From: Acinetobacter bouvetii DSM 14964 = CIP 107468
GTDB taxonomy: Bacteria > Pseudomonadota > Gammaproteobacteria > Pseudomonadales > Moraxellaceae
DNA: 64,000 bases
Direction: 5' to 3'
NCBI RefSeq assembly: GCF_000368865.1
Contig: NZ_KB849727.1
Coordinates: 248,001 to 312,000, forward strand
Positions 37,382-47,078 of the stretch are shown piece by piece (position 1 is the stretch's first letter; each line of letters opens with the position of its first letter). The notes beneath the pieces were generated by a model, which ran no database searches, had not been told where the DNA came from, and saw nothing but the letters and a program-made list of their open reading frames with translations. The position numbers and the translations under genes were made by a program.

Positions 37382-37758
37382 CTTACCCTCTTATACGATG
37401 TAATCTGTTTGCGTTCTCATGAACTGTTCTTTAACGCTTCTTTCAGTGTTTACTATACCGTGATCCGAAGAAAAATCATTATTTTACACAGCAGCAGCCG
37501 GAATTTATTGCTTCCCCCTTTTGACATGCCTGTTTTTTCGACAGATTTAACATCCCCTGCCAGCAGAATGAATGCTGTTTCCCGCCTTTTAATAAAGCGG
37601 ATATGTACCCACTCACTTAAATATCCCACCTGCAATTCAAGGCACAATATTCACAGAATTTTCACCTTTCATCTGATTTCTTACAGACTGTTTGATCTCA
37701 GATAAAAATCCATTTAAGCTTTATTTTGAATTTGTAACTTTTTCAAAACTACTGCAAT
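37382..37758. other. Intergenic before umuC with UmuDAb-type operator
   Basis: Divergent promoter region between the lipoprotein gene and umuC. Apart from the operator at 37724-37748 I see no gene. Confidence 0.5.
37724..37748. promoter_or_regulatory. UmuDAb-type operator upstream of umuC
   Basis: A 7-base dyad TTTTGAA-N11-TTCAAAA with GTAAC at the exact centre, as in the umuD operator. It ends only 10 bases before the umuC ATG, so a bound repressor would cover the promoter or transcription start. No SD is seen between it and the start codon. Confidence 0.75.
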
Positions 37759-39045
37759 ATGTCTGACGAAATTTTCGCTTTAATTGACATCAACAACTGC
37801 TATGTCAGCTGTGAGCGGGTTTTCAACCCTTCACTCAATGGAAAGCCTGTCGTCGTTTTATCCAATAATGACGGCTGTGTAGTGTCGCGCAGCAATGAAG
37901 CCAAGGCGCTGAACATCGGCATGGCAATGCCTTGGCATGAGGTCAAAAAAGACGCATTACAGGCCGGTGTACAGGTTTTTTCCAGCAACTATGCGCTCTA
38001 CGCAGATATGTCCCGCCGTTTTTTTATGATTTTGGAACAGCATTTCAACCCCGATGACTTAGAACCTTACTCTATCGATGAATGCTTTATCCGCTTAACC
38101 AGTTACAGCAGCCTTTTTGAACTGGAGCATTATTGCCGCGGACTAATCCAAACCATTCAGCAAGGGCTTGGGCTGCCCTGCTGCATCGGCATTGGCAGCA
38201 GTAAAACGCAAGCCAAACTTGCCAATCATTTTGCCAAGATGTATTCCGGATTTGAGTCAGTCTGCAACCTGACTGAAATGGATTTATGCAGTGTCGAAAG
38301 TTTAATGATGGAAACACCAGTATCTGAAATCTGGGGAATTGGACGTAAAATCAGCAAAAAACTCGACAGCTATAACATTCACAGCTGCTACGATTTAACT
38401 TTTGCCAATGAACACCACCTGGCGAAACAGTTTTCAGTCCTGATAGCCCGCACCATTCGTGAGCTAAAAGGTCAATCCTGCATTGCCTTAGATGCCCCCG
38501 GCATTCCATCTAAACAAATTCTTTCTTCGCGGAGTTTCGCTAAACCCTTAACAGATAAAGAGATCATTAAACAAGCAGTAATCTTTCACGTGGGCCGAGC
38601 GCACAGCAGGCTGTCCAAACAGCAGCAGCTTTGCGCTTCACTGCATGTGTCCCTCTACGAAAAAATCCCTTATCCGCCTTATAAAAAGAGTATTTCCCAC
38701 GCAGTTGGCCTAGAGTATGCCACAGATGACCTGCTCATGATTAACCACGCATGCTTGCATCAAATTGATGTTTTATTTAAGGAAAATACCCAATATGTAA
38801 AGGTTGCCGTCATGTTTGGCGCATTGCATGAAAAAAAGCATCACATTTATGATCTATGGCAGCCATTAGCAAAAATTCAGCAGCGGGATCAACTGATGCA
38901 TACTCTATTGAAAATGCGAAATAGATATGGTTCGGACTGCATTCAAACGGGATATTCCTCTGCAATGCAAACATGGAGAATGAAGCAAGAGCACCGTTCA
39001 CCGCGGTATACAACCTGCTGGAAAGAACTTTTAAGTGTCGGATGA
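37759..39045 (+). CDS. umuC: DNA polymerase V catalytic subunit UmuC
   Basis: A 428-residue Y-family error-prone polymerase, close to the usual 422. Catalytic carboxylates are visible: Asp10 in [14 protein letters not shown], and Asp107-Glu108 in SIDECF. The [18 protein letters not shown] finger/palm segment and the helix-hairpin-helix region ([13 protein letters not shown]) follow, with the little-finger domain at the C-terminus. Full length and undisturbed, so translesion activity is expected. It is separated from umuD by about 975 bases and has its own operator; most bacteria keep umuD and umuC in one operon. Neither a leader nor a good ribosome site is apparent. Confidence 0.92.
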   Translation: MSDEIFALIDINNCYVSCERVFNPSLNGKPVVVLSNNDGCVVSRSNEAKALNIGMAMPWHEVKKDALQAGVQVFSSNYALYADMSRRFFMILEQHFNPDDLEPYSIDECFIRLTSYSSLFELEHYCRGLIQTIQQGLGLPCCIGIGSSKTQAKLANHFAKMYSGFESVCNLTEMDLCSVESLMMETPVSEIWGIGRKISKKLDSYNIHSCYDLTFANEHHLAKQFSVLIARTIRELKGQSCIALDAPGIPSKQILSSRSFAKPLTDKEIIKQAVIFHVGRAHSRLSKQQQLCASLHVSLYEKIPYPPYKKSISHAVGLEYATDDLLMINHACLHQIDVLFKENTQYVKVAVMFGALHEKKHHIYDLWQPLAKIQQRDQLMHTLLKMRNRYGSDCIQTGYSSAMQTWRMKQEHRSPRYTTCWKELLSVG

Positions 39046-39306
39046 CCTGCTTCCTTTACACAAATGATATGAACAGTTTTCGCCAATTCAGTTTACAATA
39101 AAAAAAAACAGATAATTCTAAAAAATGTAATCTTTTAACATTGCCAATTCTTTGCAAAGTTCTCATTATACTGTTCAATTCTGGCAGATGCTTTCTACGT
39201 CAATTCAAAGAAATTATAAAAGAAATGTGGAATTTCATGCCATAATAAGCAAACTTTGCAGATATCTTGCAAAGTATTTTTGCAACTTTCAATTGGAGCA
39301 AGCTGA

Positions 39307-39762
39307 ATGAGTTCGACCATATTGGTCATTCACGGACCGAATCTAAATTTGCTGGGAAAGCGAGAACCAGAAGTTTATGGCTATCTCACCCTTGAGGATA
39401 TAAATCAGCAGCTCATTGCACAAGCGCAAAATGCATCAATTTCACTCGATACGTTCCAGAGCAACTGGGAAGGTGCAATTGTCGACCGTATTCATCAAGC
39501 ACAGATCGACGGCGTGCAATTCATCATTATTAATCCAGCAGCATTGACACACACTTCTGTGGCAGTCCGGGATGCCCTGCTGGGTGTAGCCATCCCGTTT
39601 ATTGAAATTCACTTATCCAATGTGCATGCGCGCGAAGCATTCCGCCATCATTCATATTTGTCGGATAAAGCCGTTGGCGTAATTTGCGGTTTAGGTGCAA
39701 AAGGCTATGCAGCCGCACTTGACTATGCTATCGACAAAATCCAGCCATCTTTACAATCTTAA
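39307..39762 (+). CDS. aroQ: Type II 3-dehydroquinate dehydratase
   Basis: A 151-residue enzyme that removes water from 3-dehydroquinate in the shikimate pathway. The N-terminal [19 protein letters not shown], with the active-site Tyr of the lid loop, the [16 protein letters not shown] block, [17 protein letters not shown] and [21 protein letters not shown] (His) are all present. Full length. It is 18 bases upstream of accB; aroQ-accB-accC order is common in gammaproteobacteria. A GGAGC SD precedes the ATG. Confidence 0.97.
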   Translation: MSSTILVIHGPNLNLLGKREPEVYGYLTLEDINQQLIAQAQNASISLDTFQSNWEGAIVDRIHQAQIDGVQFIIINPAALTHTSVAVRDALLGVAIPFIEIHLSNVHAREAFRHHSYLSDKAVGVICGLGAKGYAAALDYAIDKIQPSLQS

Positions 39763-39780
39763 AATTAGGAATACTGTCTC

Positions 39781-40200
39781 ATGGATATCCGTAAAATCAA
39801 GAAACTCATCGATTTGATGATTGAATCTGACTTACAGGCGATAGAAGTTAAAGAAGGCGACCAATCGATTGCTTTGACTCGTCGCAGTCCAGTTGTAGCG
39901 GCAGCAGTTCCTGCAATGCCCGCGCCTGCAGCTGCGGCAGCGCCTGCTGCCAAAACACCTCGCGGTGCAGTAGAAACTTCACCAATGGTGGGTGTGTTCT
40001 ATGCTGCGCCAAGCCCAGGTGAAGCAACCTTTGTTAAAGTAGGTCAAACAGTTTCAGCTGGTGAAACACTTGGCATTATTGAAGCAATGAAAATCATGAA
40101 CCCAATTGAAGCAACTCAAAGCGGTGTGGTTGAAGAAATTTTAGTGAAAAACGGTGATGTCATCCAATTCGGTCAACCATTGTTCCGCTACCGCGCCTAA
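39781..40200 (+). CDS. accB: Biotin carboxyl carrier protein of acetyl-CoA carboxylase
   Basis: A 139-residue carrier. The N-terminus [26 protein letters not shown] is typical, an Ala/Pro-rich linker follows (about residues 39-62), and the C-terminal biotinyl domain carries the EAMKIMN motif whose Lys is biotinylated. It carries CO2 for malonyl-CoA formation, the first step of fatty-acid synthesis. In operon with accC (17-base gap). Confidence 0.97.
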   Translation: MDIRKIKKLIDLMIESDLQAIEVKEGDQSIALTRRSPVVAAAVPAMPAPAAAAAPAAKTPRGAVETSPMVGVFYAAPSPGEATFVKVGQTVSAGETLGIIEAMKIMNPIEATQSGVVEEILVKNGDVIQFGQPLFRYRA

Positions 40201-40217
40201 GACCTCGGGGAAAAATA

Positions 40218-41582
40218 ATGTTGCAAAAAGTTTTAATTGCAAACCGTGGTGAAATCGCGCTGCGTATCACTCGGGCCTGCAAAACTTTAGGAATAAAAAC
40301 CGTAGGGATTTATTCCGATGCAGATAAAGACCTGATGCATTTGCGCTTCTGCGATGAAGCCGTATGCATTGGACCTGGTGCAAGCAGCGAAAGCTATCTG
40401 AATATTCCTGCGATTATTACCGCAGCGGAAATCACAGGCGCAGACGCTATTCACCCCGGCTATGGCTTTTTATCTGAAAATGCGGAATTTGCTGAAATTG
40501 TAGAAAACTCAGGTTTTATCTTTATCGGCCCGCGCCCAGAACACATCCGCTTAATGGGGAATAAAGTTTCTGCCATTATTGCCATGAAAAAAGCCGGTGT
40601 CCCAACGGTTCCAGGCTGCGACCATGCTGTCACCATTCACAATGCCCTTGCTGAAGCAAAAGAAATCGGCTTCCCGCTGATTGTTAAAGCGGCATCAGGC
40701 GGCGGCGGACGCGGCATGCGGATTGTAGAACGTGTAGATACCCTGCTTGAATCTGTTCAAGCGGCGCAGCGTGATGCAGAAATGTGGTTTGGCGATGATA
40801 CGGTCTATATGGAGCGTTTCCTGCAGAAGCCACGCCATGTTGAAGTTCAGGTTCTGGGTGACGGCAATGGCCATGCTATCCATCTTTTTGACCGTGACTG
40901 CTCTTTGCAGCGCCGCCATCAAAAAGTATTGGAAGAAGCTCCAGCTCCCGGTTTGCCGGAACAAGCGCGCGCAGATATTTTAGAAGCTTGCGTAAATGCA
41001 TGTAAATTAATGCAATACCGCGGCGCAGGCACATTCGAATTTTTATTCGAAGATGGTGAATTCTTCTTTATTGAAATGAATACCCGTGTTCAGGTAGAGC
41101 ATCCAGTCACTGAAATGGTGACAGGTGTAGATATTATTGAACAGCAGCTTCGCATTGCGGGCGGCCTTGGGCTGGATATTCAGCAAGAAGATGTGGTGTG
41201 TAAAGGCCATGCGATTGAATGCCGTATTAACGCAGAAGATCCAACCACCTTTATGCCATCACCGGGTAAAATCGAGCATTTTTACGCACCAGGCGGTGCA
41301 GGCATTCGCTTAGACTCTCATATTTATCAGGGCTACAGCATTCCACCGTACTACGACTCAATGATTGCCAAACTGATTGCTCACGGCAAAGACCGTGAAA
41401 CATCAATTGCCCGCATGAAGCAAGCGCTGGAAGAGATGATCCTAACGGGTATTAAAACCAATATTCCGCTTCATAAAGATTTGATCTTAGAAGACAAAAA
41501 CTTCACGAAACAAGCAATGGACATCCACTATCTGGAGAAGCATTTGCTGAAACAAGTTGAAGGCCATGAAGACAAAGCATAA
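40218..41582 (+). CDS. accC: Biotin carboxylase of acetyl-CoA carboxylase
   Basis: A 454-residue ATP-grasp enzyme that carboxylates biotin on AccB. It has the standard opening [21 protein letters not shown], the Gly-rich ATP loop [13 protein letters not shown] (about residues 157-169), [10 protein letters not shown], and the catalytic [18 protein letters not shown] block. Full length. A strong bidirectional terminator at 41593-41627 ends the operon. Confidence 0.98.
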   Translation: MLQKVLIANRGEIALRITRACKTLGIKTVGIYSDADKDLMHLRFCDEAVCIGPGASSESYLNIPAIITAAEITGADAIHPGYGFLSENAEFAEIVENSGFIFIGPRPEHIRLMGNKVSAIIAMKKAGVPTVPGCDHAVTIHNALAEAKEIGFPLIVKAASGGGGRGMRIVERVDTLLESVQAAQRDAEMWFGDDTVYMERFLQKPRHVEVQVLGDGNGHAIHLFDRDCSLQRRHQKVLEEAPAPGLPEQARADILEACVNACKLMQYRGAGTFEFLFEDGEFFFIEMNTRVQVEHPVTEMVTGVDIIEQQLRIAGGLGLDIQQEDVVCKGHAIECRINAEDPTTFMPSPGKIEHFYAPGGAGIRLDSHIYQGYSIPPYYDSMIAKLIAHGKDRETSIARMKQALEEMILTGIKTNIPLHKDLILEDKNFTKQAMDIHYLEKHLLKQVEGHEDKA

Positions 41583-41592
41583 GTCTGAATGA

Positions 41593-41627
41593 AATAAAAA
41601 ACCGCTCAATGAGCGGTTTTTTATTTT
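41593..41627. terminator. Bidirectional terminator after accC
   Basis: A long stem (AATAAAAAACCGCTC / GAGCGGTTTTTTATT, 3-base loop) with A and T tails sits between the convergent accC and the secreted-protein gene. Confidence 0.9.
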
Positions 41628-41643
41628 TCAATTTTTAAATTAA

Positions 41644-42132
41644 TTAAGGCAGTACCCGGCGCAGTGTTGCGAAGCACTGTTCTGCTTTTTCATTAGAACA
41701 GAAGCTAATTGTGCTGGGATTTTGCCACTGCACAAAATACTGTGAAATCTCACCCGTTTGATCAGACTGATTGCCAGAGCAGTCAACCTCGTTATTGTCA
41801 TATTTCACTTGTAAAATAAGCGCAGGCAATTGCAGGCCTTGATCCTGTGAAGGCTGATAATCATATACGCCCGTTGACCATTCCGCACCGCTTTTAATCA
41901 CAACCTCATTATTGCTTTTAAAATTATAATATTCTCGGCACTTGCGGTTATTGGGAATTTCCATCCCCCATAGGCCGACAATTTCTGGACGTGTCGTCAC
42001 GCGGTAATTTGTTGCCGTACTTTCTTGAACCTGATCATCCGCAGTTTGATTTTGCGGTAATTTTTTATTGTCTGCAGCAATTGCGCCAGAAGCAAACAGC
42101 ATAAGTAAAACTGTTAAATATGTTTTTTTCAT
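41644..42132 (-). CDS. Secreted hypothetical protein
   Basis: A 162-residue exported protein with a clear signal peptide (TVLLMLFASGAIAA, cleavage before DNKK). The mature part has IVGLWGMEIPNNRKCREYYNFKSNNEVVIKSG, which reads like a small beta-rich domain in which a GxW motif opens a barrel, and four Cys residues (RKCREY, VDCSGN, SFCSNE, EQCFAT) that could form two disulfides. Function unknown. Start ATG 42132; no regulatory element is recognised upstream. Confidence 0.65.
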   Translation of the reverse strand: MKKTYLTVLLMLFASGAIAADNKKLPQNQTADDQVQESTATNYRVTTRPEIVGLWGMEIPNNRKCREYYNFKSNNEVVIKSGAEWSTGVYDYQPSQDQGLQLPALILQVKYDNNEVDCSGNQSDQTGEISQYFVQWQNPSTISFCSNEKAEQCFATLRRVLP

Positions 42133-42403
42133 ACGTTTATTCAGTCATATAAACCATGTGCTATAAATTACCACATTTTTTTAAAAAACATTCATTTATC
42201 ACCATTTTATAACAATCATTTTCAGGCAGCGCAGCCTCCCGCTGATTTAGATAATGCACTTCATTATTTTTCAAAAGAAACTTACAATTTCCATAATTTC
42301 TTCACATTCATCGGCAATTTATCGATTAAAATAATCCAGTTGATTAAACTTTAGTCTAAGAATACCAAAAGCTTAGGCTATTTTCAGGAAGAGATGCGTC
42401 TAC

Positions 42404-43861
42404 TTGTATAACCCAGATTATTCATCCGTGCCCATGACCCAACAAGGCAAGGCATTTGCCATTATTGCAATCACCGTTTTTCTGTGCTGCCTTCTCGGGA
42501 TTTTGACTCGCCCTCTTTCTTTCCTTGCCTTCTTTTGGCCGGCTAATGCTGCTTTATTGGCCATTTTTTTGCGCTTCCCGCAGCTGAATAATGCTGGGGG
42601 CTGGATTGGCGCATTTACCGCCTATATGACGGCAGACCTGCTGACTGGAAATGGTTTTGATCTGACTTTTTTTCTGTCTCTTTCAAACTTACTCAACGTC
42701 TCTGTCTCCTTATTTTTTATCAATTACTTTCAAATCAATTACCGCAATTATAATAAAGGTTTTACCTTTTTATATTTGTTTGCCATTTGCGCATTTGCCG
42801 GCTGTTTAGCTGGCGCCGCATTTGCCGTATTTACCATACCGCATGTGCCCAATACCTTTATGTCTGCCGACCGTTTTTGGATAGATTTTGGAATGTGGTG
42901 GACCGGCGAATTGGTTAATGCAATTTTAATTATCCCTTTAATTTTGTCCATGCCGACTCTGAGCGAACTTAAGCTTGCATTTCACGAAAGAAGACATAAG
43001 CAATATCCGCTCAGTCATATTTTTCCGCTCATTGCGATTTTTATTTGCGTGCTTATGACATATTTTCTAGCGGGTCCTGGAGCGCTTCTCTACCCGCTTG
43101 CCGCCTTAATTTGGGCGGCGCTGACGTATAGGCTATTTTCGGTAGCAGTCATTAACTTTGCAGTACTGCTGGCAACCTACCACAGCTTGAATCAATTCTA
43201 TCTGTCAGAATCATCCAGCGCATATCTGTCCACGTCAATTTCCGTGCGGATTGGCTTATTCATGTTAAGTTTAGCGCCGCTGATCCTATGCATTATCAGT
43301 CAAAACCGTCATGAGCTGTTCAAGCAGGTTCTGTATTTAGCCAACCATGACAGCCTAACTCTCGCAATGACGCGCCGGTATTTTTTTCAGCAAAGTGAGC
43401 TGCTGATGCAAAATGCGAAGCGTCATCCATTTTCAATTATTATGCTGGATATTGATCATTTTAAAAATCTGAATGATCAGCATGGGCACTATGCTGGTGA
43501 TCTCGTTCTGCAGCATTTCGCAAGAATTGTGCAGCACAATCTACGCAATAATGACTTGTTTGCCCGAATCGGGGGTGAAGAGTTTGTAATTTTTCTGCAA
43601 AACGTGCAATTGCAAGAAGCTCGTGCGATTGCAGAACGCATTCGCGCGATTACAGAGAACTCTCCAATTAGCATCCATAACAAGGCGCCACTGCACATTA
43701 CTGTCAGTATCGGCATCATGCATCATAATTTTACAGAACAGAAAACCTTGCAGAATCTGATCAATAATGCCGACAATGCCCTGTATCAAGCTAAAAAACA
43801 GGGCCGTAATCAAGTTGCCAGCTTTAATTCACCTGTATTTTCTTCGGCAATCCAGCTGTAA
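42404..43861 (+). CDS. MASE1-type sensor diguanylate cyclase (GGDEF)
   Basis: A protein of about 485 residues with an N-terminal MASE1-like integral-membrane sensor of about eight helices (residues 15-300; LAFFWPANAALLAIFLRFP is typical) and a C-terminal GGDEF domain. The active site GGEEF is at 390-394, with an inhibitory I-site RNND (381-384) five residues upstream, so it should make c-di-GMP and be feedback-controlled. The start is uncertain: TTG 42404 is 10 bases after AGGAAGAG; ATG 42434 (MTQQGKAF) is the alternative. Its 3' end overlaps the convergent MFS gene by 38 bases. Confidence 0.85.
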   Translation: MYNPDYSSVPMTQQGKAFAIIAITVFLCCLLGILTRPLSFLAFFWPANAALLAIFLRFPQLNNAGGWIGAFTAYMTADLLTGNGFDLTFFLSLSNLLNVSVSLFFINYFQINYRNYNKGFTFLYLFAICAFAGCLAGAAFAVFTIPHVPNTFMSADRFWIDFGMWWTGELVNAILIIPLILSMPTLSELKLAFHERRHKQYPLSHIFPLIAIFICVLMTYFLAGPGALLYPLAALIWAALTYRLFSVAVINFAVLLATYHSLNQFYLSESSSAYLSTSISVRIGLFMLSLAPLILCIISQNRHELFKQVLYLANHDSLTLAMTRRYFFQQSELLMQNAKRHPFSIIMLDIDHFKNLNDQHGHYAGDLVLQHFARIVQHNLRNNDLFARIGGEEFVIFLQNVQLQEARAIAERIRAITENSPISIHNKAPLHITVSIGIMHHNFTEQKTLQNLINNADNALYQAKKQGRNQVASFNSPVFSSAIQL

Positions 43862-44981
43862 AACATAAGCCTGCCAATGTGGAAGCGCCTGCCAGCAAAA
43901 AAACCACTTGACCTGAAAGCAGGCTCCAATAATGCCCCGCAAGCACACTGCCGCTTGCGACACCTAAGCCCCACATGGTGCTATATAAAGCTTGGCCTCG
44001 GCCTTGCTGCCCTGCAGAAAAATTTTGGAAAATAATACGCATTGCAATCATATGAAATAAACCAAAACTGAAAGCATGGATGGTTTGCCCAACAAACTGC
44101 CATGCAAATTCATGAGGATATAATCCCACAATAACCCAGCGGAACCCGGTTAGAATCAAGCATAAACATATCAATGCCCGCCATGAAAACCGGGTTAAAA
44201 ATACATTGGCAAATGTAAACATGATAATTTCAGCAATGACCCCAACAGACCAAAGCATGCCGATCTGCCCCATTGAATAGCCCATTTGATGTAAATAATT
44301 GCTGTAAAAACTATAAAAAGGCGCATGTGAAAAAAGCAGCACAAATTCAATGATAAAAAAACAAGCCACGACAGGCCTTTTTAAAATGGGCCATAAAGGC
44401 TCCAGCTGTTTTTGTGAATGAGGCGCAGAAGTCGGTTCTTTAATGCAAAAAGACCATAGAAATGCCAATGACGCTATGCAAAGCAGCAGGATGGGCAGCC
44501 AGGAAATTTGAATAATTTCGAGCAGCGCGCCAATGCAAAATACACCCGCTATAAAACCAATTGATCCCCATTTTCTGACCTTGCCATAAAGCTCAGTACG
44601 TTTCTCACCCAGCCAAAATAAAGTCACTCCTTCAAATTGAGCTAAAATCGCATTTTGAAAAAAGCTGAAAATCAGCATCAAAAAGGCGATAGATTGAAAA
44701 CTGTTTGGAATGACAAAAATCAATAGCCAAATACAGCATTCCATCCATGTTGCAAAGCGCACCAGCAGCATGCGCTTGCCTGATTTGTCAGCTATCCAGC
44801 CCCAAATGAACGGCGCAAAAAAACGGGTAATAATAGCAATTGAAGAAAGAATGCCGATTTCTTGATAGTTAAACCCTTGATCTTCTAAATACAAATTCCA
44901 AAATGGCATGAATGTGCCAACAATCGCGTAGTAGAAAAAATAGAATCCACCAAGCTTGGACTGGATTGGAAAGCATTGCAT
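43824..44981 (-). CDS. HcaT-like MFS transporter
   Basis: A 385-residue, 12-helix transporter of the MFS_1-like / 3-phenylpropionate permease type. Features: LGGFYFFYYAIVGTFMPFWNLYLEDQGFNYQEIGIL at the start, motif A-like WGWIADKSGKRMLLV after TM2, and the mid-protein RKWGSIGFI segment characteristic of this subgroup. The substrate is unknown; aromatic acids are the known cargo of E. coli HcaT, but the group is wider. A diverged copy of its first 15 codons recurs at 58691-58731, at the far side of the accessory region. Confidence 0.8.
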   Translation of the reverse strand: MQCFPIQSKLGGFYFFYYAIVGTFMPFWNLYLEDQGFNYQEIGILSSIAIITRFFAPFIWGWIADKSGKRMLLVRFATWMECCIWLLIFVIPNSFQSIAFLMLIFSFFQNAILAQFEGVTLFWLGEKRTELYGKVRKWGSIGFIAGVFCIGALLEIIQISWLPILLLCIASLAFLWSFCIKEPTSAPHSQKQLEPLWPILKRPVVACFFIIEFVLLFSHAPFYSFYSNYLHQMGYSMGQIGMLWSVGVIAEIIMFTFANVFLTRFSWRALICLCLILTGFRWVIVGLYPHEFAWQFVGQTIHAFSFGLFHMIAMRIIFQNFSAGQQGRGQALYSTMWGLGVASGSVLAGHYWSLLSGQVVFLLAGASTLAGLCFTAGLPKKIQVN

Positions 44982-45277
44982 TTAACTATATTACCTTGTA
45001 AATACAATACCTTATGAACTTTTTAAAGTTGTACGGCAATGTAGTGAATTGGTGCTTTTAGGATTTGTACTGTATACAAATTTATTTTAATTAAATTATT
45101 TCAAAATTTGTATACTTATTCAAATTTAGGCGGTCCTCTATTTGGTATCGCTCATGTGGATTTGATGCCCAGCGCATCTATAATGAATACATGAATGTCA
45201 TATCTGCAACGGTTGCAGAGTTCCCATCCTTCTAGAATTTCTTTAACAGGTTTATGGACCATTGAAAAAGGGAAAAT
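44982..45277. other. Intergenic, decayed sequence
   Basis: No intact gene. The stretch next to the MFS gene would hold its promoter; the rest has stop codons in all frames and looks like eroded coding or intergenic DNA that I cannot identify. Confidence 0.3.
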
Positions 45278-45420
45278 ATTGACAGTTATAATAGCTGACA
45301 TTGTAGTTAGCCATCACACTATATTGCACAAATCAAATACTGCTTGAACAAAAATACAAGTTCAGAACAACAAGCCTTAGAGGAAAAGCATGCATCATTG
45401 TCTCGTTGAACTGTATTAGA
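45278..45420 (+). pseudogene. Relic of a second MarR/DUF6616 locus
   Basis: The first 85 bases match the promoter and first codons of the MarR gene at 49657-49738 (shared TTGACAGTTATAA, TAGTTAGCCA, GCTTGAACAAAAATACAAG). The next 55 bases match the region ahead of and into the DUF6616 gene (about 50243-50310: AACAACAAGCC, GAGGAAAA, ATGCATCA, TGTCTCGT compared with TATCTCGT). About 500 bases between are gone, joined at an ACAAG shared by both ends. The remaining frame has an early stop. Confidence 0.7.
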
Positions 45421-45450
45421 AGATTATTTAAATTCAGAGAATATGAAATG

Positions 45451-45476
45451 AAGTAAAGCGCCACGGCGCTTTACTT
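45451..45476. repeat. Perfect 12-base inverted repeat
   Basis: AAGTAAAGCGCC-AC-GGCGCTTTACTT forms a perfect hairpin with a 2-base loop. No T-tract follows on either strand, so it is not a standard terminator. It follows the MarR/DUF6616 relic and could be its old 3' hairpin. Confidence 0.5.
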
Positions 45477-45660
45477 ATGCAAAATCCTGAACCAATGTCT
45501 TAATGACTAGTCGCTGAAGGTTAAGTGAAAATACAAACAAACTAGAGTTACAAGAGATATAACCAAATGCCTAACCATCTAGATAATAATTATTTTTCAG
45601 AAACATAGCTAATCTGATATTATTAATAATGATTCTTAATAACACTTTATAAAATATAAT

Positions 45661-45969
45661 ATGACCGATTTATCAACAAACTTTAACGACACCCGCCTGA
45701 TCAAATCTTGGTTTGGATTTTTTCTAGGGTTGTTCTGCGTTACAACTAGCTTGATAGCTTTACTTGAATCAGTGAATTTACAAGGCATCCTGAAAACTTT
45801 AGGCTTTCTATGCTTTTGGTATCCATGGTGCCAATTACCTGTTAAGAATTACCCGCTATCAAAACTTTTTAGTAAGAAAACAGAAGGCGAAAAATTAAAT
45901 AAACTAGCTAGCTACCTAACAATCATTGCTTTAGTTTTACTCATTAGCTCTACAGTTTTGTTTTTATGA
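45661..45969 (+). CDS. Small membrane protein, unknown
   Basis: A 102-residue protein with three hydrophobic segments (WFGFFLGLFCVTTSLIALL, IIALVLLISSTVLFL at the C-terminus, and a central LKTLGFLCFWYPWCQLP). It has no recognised family. The start has no SD (ATAAAATATAATATG), so expression is uncertain, and it lies in a decayed region. A 13-base hairpin follows at 46012-46047. Confidence 0.45.
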   Translation: MTDLSTNFNDTRLIKSWFGFFLGLFCVTTSLIALLESVNLQGILKTLGFLCFWYPWCQLPVKNYPLSKLFSKKTEGEKLNKLASYLTIIALVLLISSTVLFL

Positions 45970-46011
45970 ATTTGATTGAATTTTACTCATTTAACGTAAA
46001 TCAATCACAAA

Positions 46012-46047
46012 GAAACCATGATAGTGCGCTGAACCCTATCATGGTTT
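46012..46047. terminator. Strong hairpin between convergent genes
   Basis: A perfect 13-base stem GAAACCATGATAG / CTATCATGGTTTC has a 10-base loop. A weak T-rich tail exists only on the minus strand (TTTCTTTG), so it most likely ends the minus-strand SDR gene. Confidence 0.55.
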
Positions 46048-46121
46048 CACATAAGATATTGATGCTTATAAATCAAGTTCAAGCATTTCGTATAAGGTAT
46101 ATTAGGTTAATTTTAGAAAAA

Positions 46122-46841
46122 TTAAACATTTGTATCTTTCATCGCTGGCATTAAAATCTCTTTAACACAGGTTCCGTTAGAGGTAGAAATAATAAACTTA
46201 ATAGCTTGTATTACATCTGCTAGAGGAATTAGAAAATGATCTGTTTCTTTTAAAACTTGATCTACGGGAATATCTATTTCGTACTCTGTAGCTAAATATC
46301 CTAAATTTAAAATACTTACACCTATCAGGTCATTACGTAATATTTCCCTTAAAGATTCCGCAATTCCTCTTAATGCAAATTTTGTTGCAGAAAAGATGAG
46401 CTCTTTTCCATTGTGATTTTCTACTCCCCATGTAGAACCTATTAGAATAACTTTAGCATTATCAGAGGCCTTTAAATTATTGAGTAGAGCTTGCAGTGAT
46501 TGTATGCAAGTACTGATATTAGTATTTATCATTTGATTGATTTCTAATGATGATATTTTTTCAAAATCATAATCCTCTGTAAAAGCATTTGTTTCCCAAA
46601 TACCAACGTTATAAATCAAAACATCTATTTTATTATTGTTTATGACTTCTTTTATCTTATGAACAGAAGCCTCGCTAGATGACAGATCCGCTTCTATCCA
46701 GTTCAGGTTGGCCATTTTAATAGGCGCAGAGCGAGATACTCCATAAACAACGTCACTGGATTCAGGTATTGATTGAATAATTGCCTTACCAAGCCCCTTA
46801 CTAACACCATAGATCAAAAAATTCTTACCAGAGCTATTCAT
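46122..46841 (-). CDS. SDR-family protein with catalytic Tyr replaced by Phe
   Basis: A 239-residue SDR-like protein. The nucleotide motif is YGVSKGLGKA (11-20, lacking the usual TG start), and the NVG motif is at 78-80. Ser136 is present, but the YxxxK tyrosine is Phe150 (FSATK, codon TTT), with Lys154 kept. The Tyr is the general acid/base of classical SDRs, so normal oxidoreductase activity is doubtful. It is divergent from a TetR gene and near an MFS gene, suggesting a regulated group. Codon use and A/T content are richer than in neighbours, hinting at transfer. Confidence 0.75.
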   Translation of the reverse strand: MNSSGKNFLIYGVSKGLGKAIIQSIPESSDVVYGVSRSAPIKMANLNWIEADLSSSEASVHKIKEVINNNKIDVLIYNVGIWETNAFTEDYDFEKISSLEINQMINTNISTCIQSLQALLNNLKASDNAKVILIGSTWGVENHNGKELIFSATKFALRGIAESLREILRNDLIGVSILNLGYLATEYEIDIPVDQVLKETDHFLIPLADVIQAIKFIISTSNGTCVKEILMPAMKDTNV

Positions 46842-46939
46842 GTATTCATATCTTTACTATTCATTTAGCTCTAACTATAAAACCTAATGTTAGCTTTAGA
46901 TCAAGCCTTAATTTACATGCTTGCTGTCATAAAACTAAA

Positions 46940-46965
46940 AAAGCCTAGACATTCTTCCAGGCTTT
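46940..46965. terminator. Terminator-like hairpin in divergent region
   Basis: AAAGCCT / AGGCTTT with a 12-base loop, bracketed by A-rich and T-rich ends. It lies between the divergent SDR and TetR genes, where no transcript is expected to end; it may be a remnant or an attenuator. Confidence 0.4.
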
Positions 46966-47078
46966 AATTTAAAAAAAATATACAAACCAATGATATAGTG
47001 TCAACTTTCAAGCTTCGTATAACGTGCATTATATTAACTTTAGGAAATCTATAAAGAAGCAATTATTAATTTTAATAT

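Noticed and set aside
45600..45650. Possible Fur-type box (AATAATGATTCTTA) before the small membrane protein
   Set aside because: Only partly matches, lies in AT-rich DNA and there is no iron-related gene.
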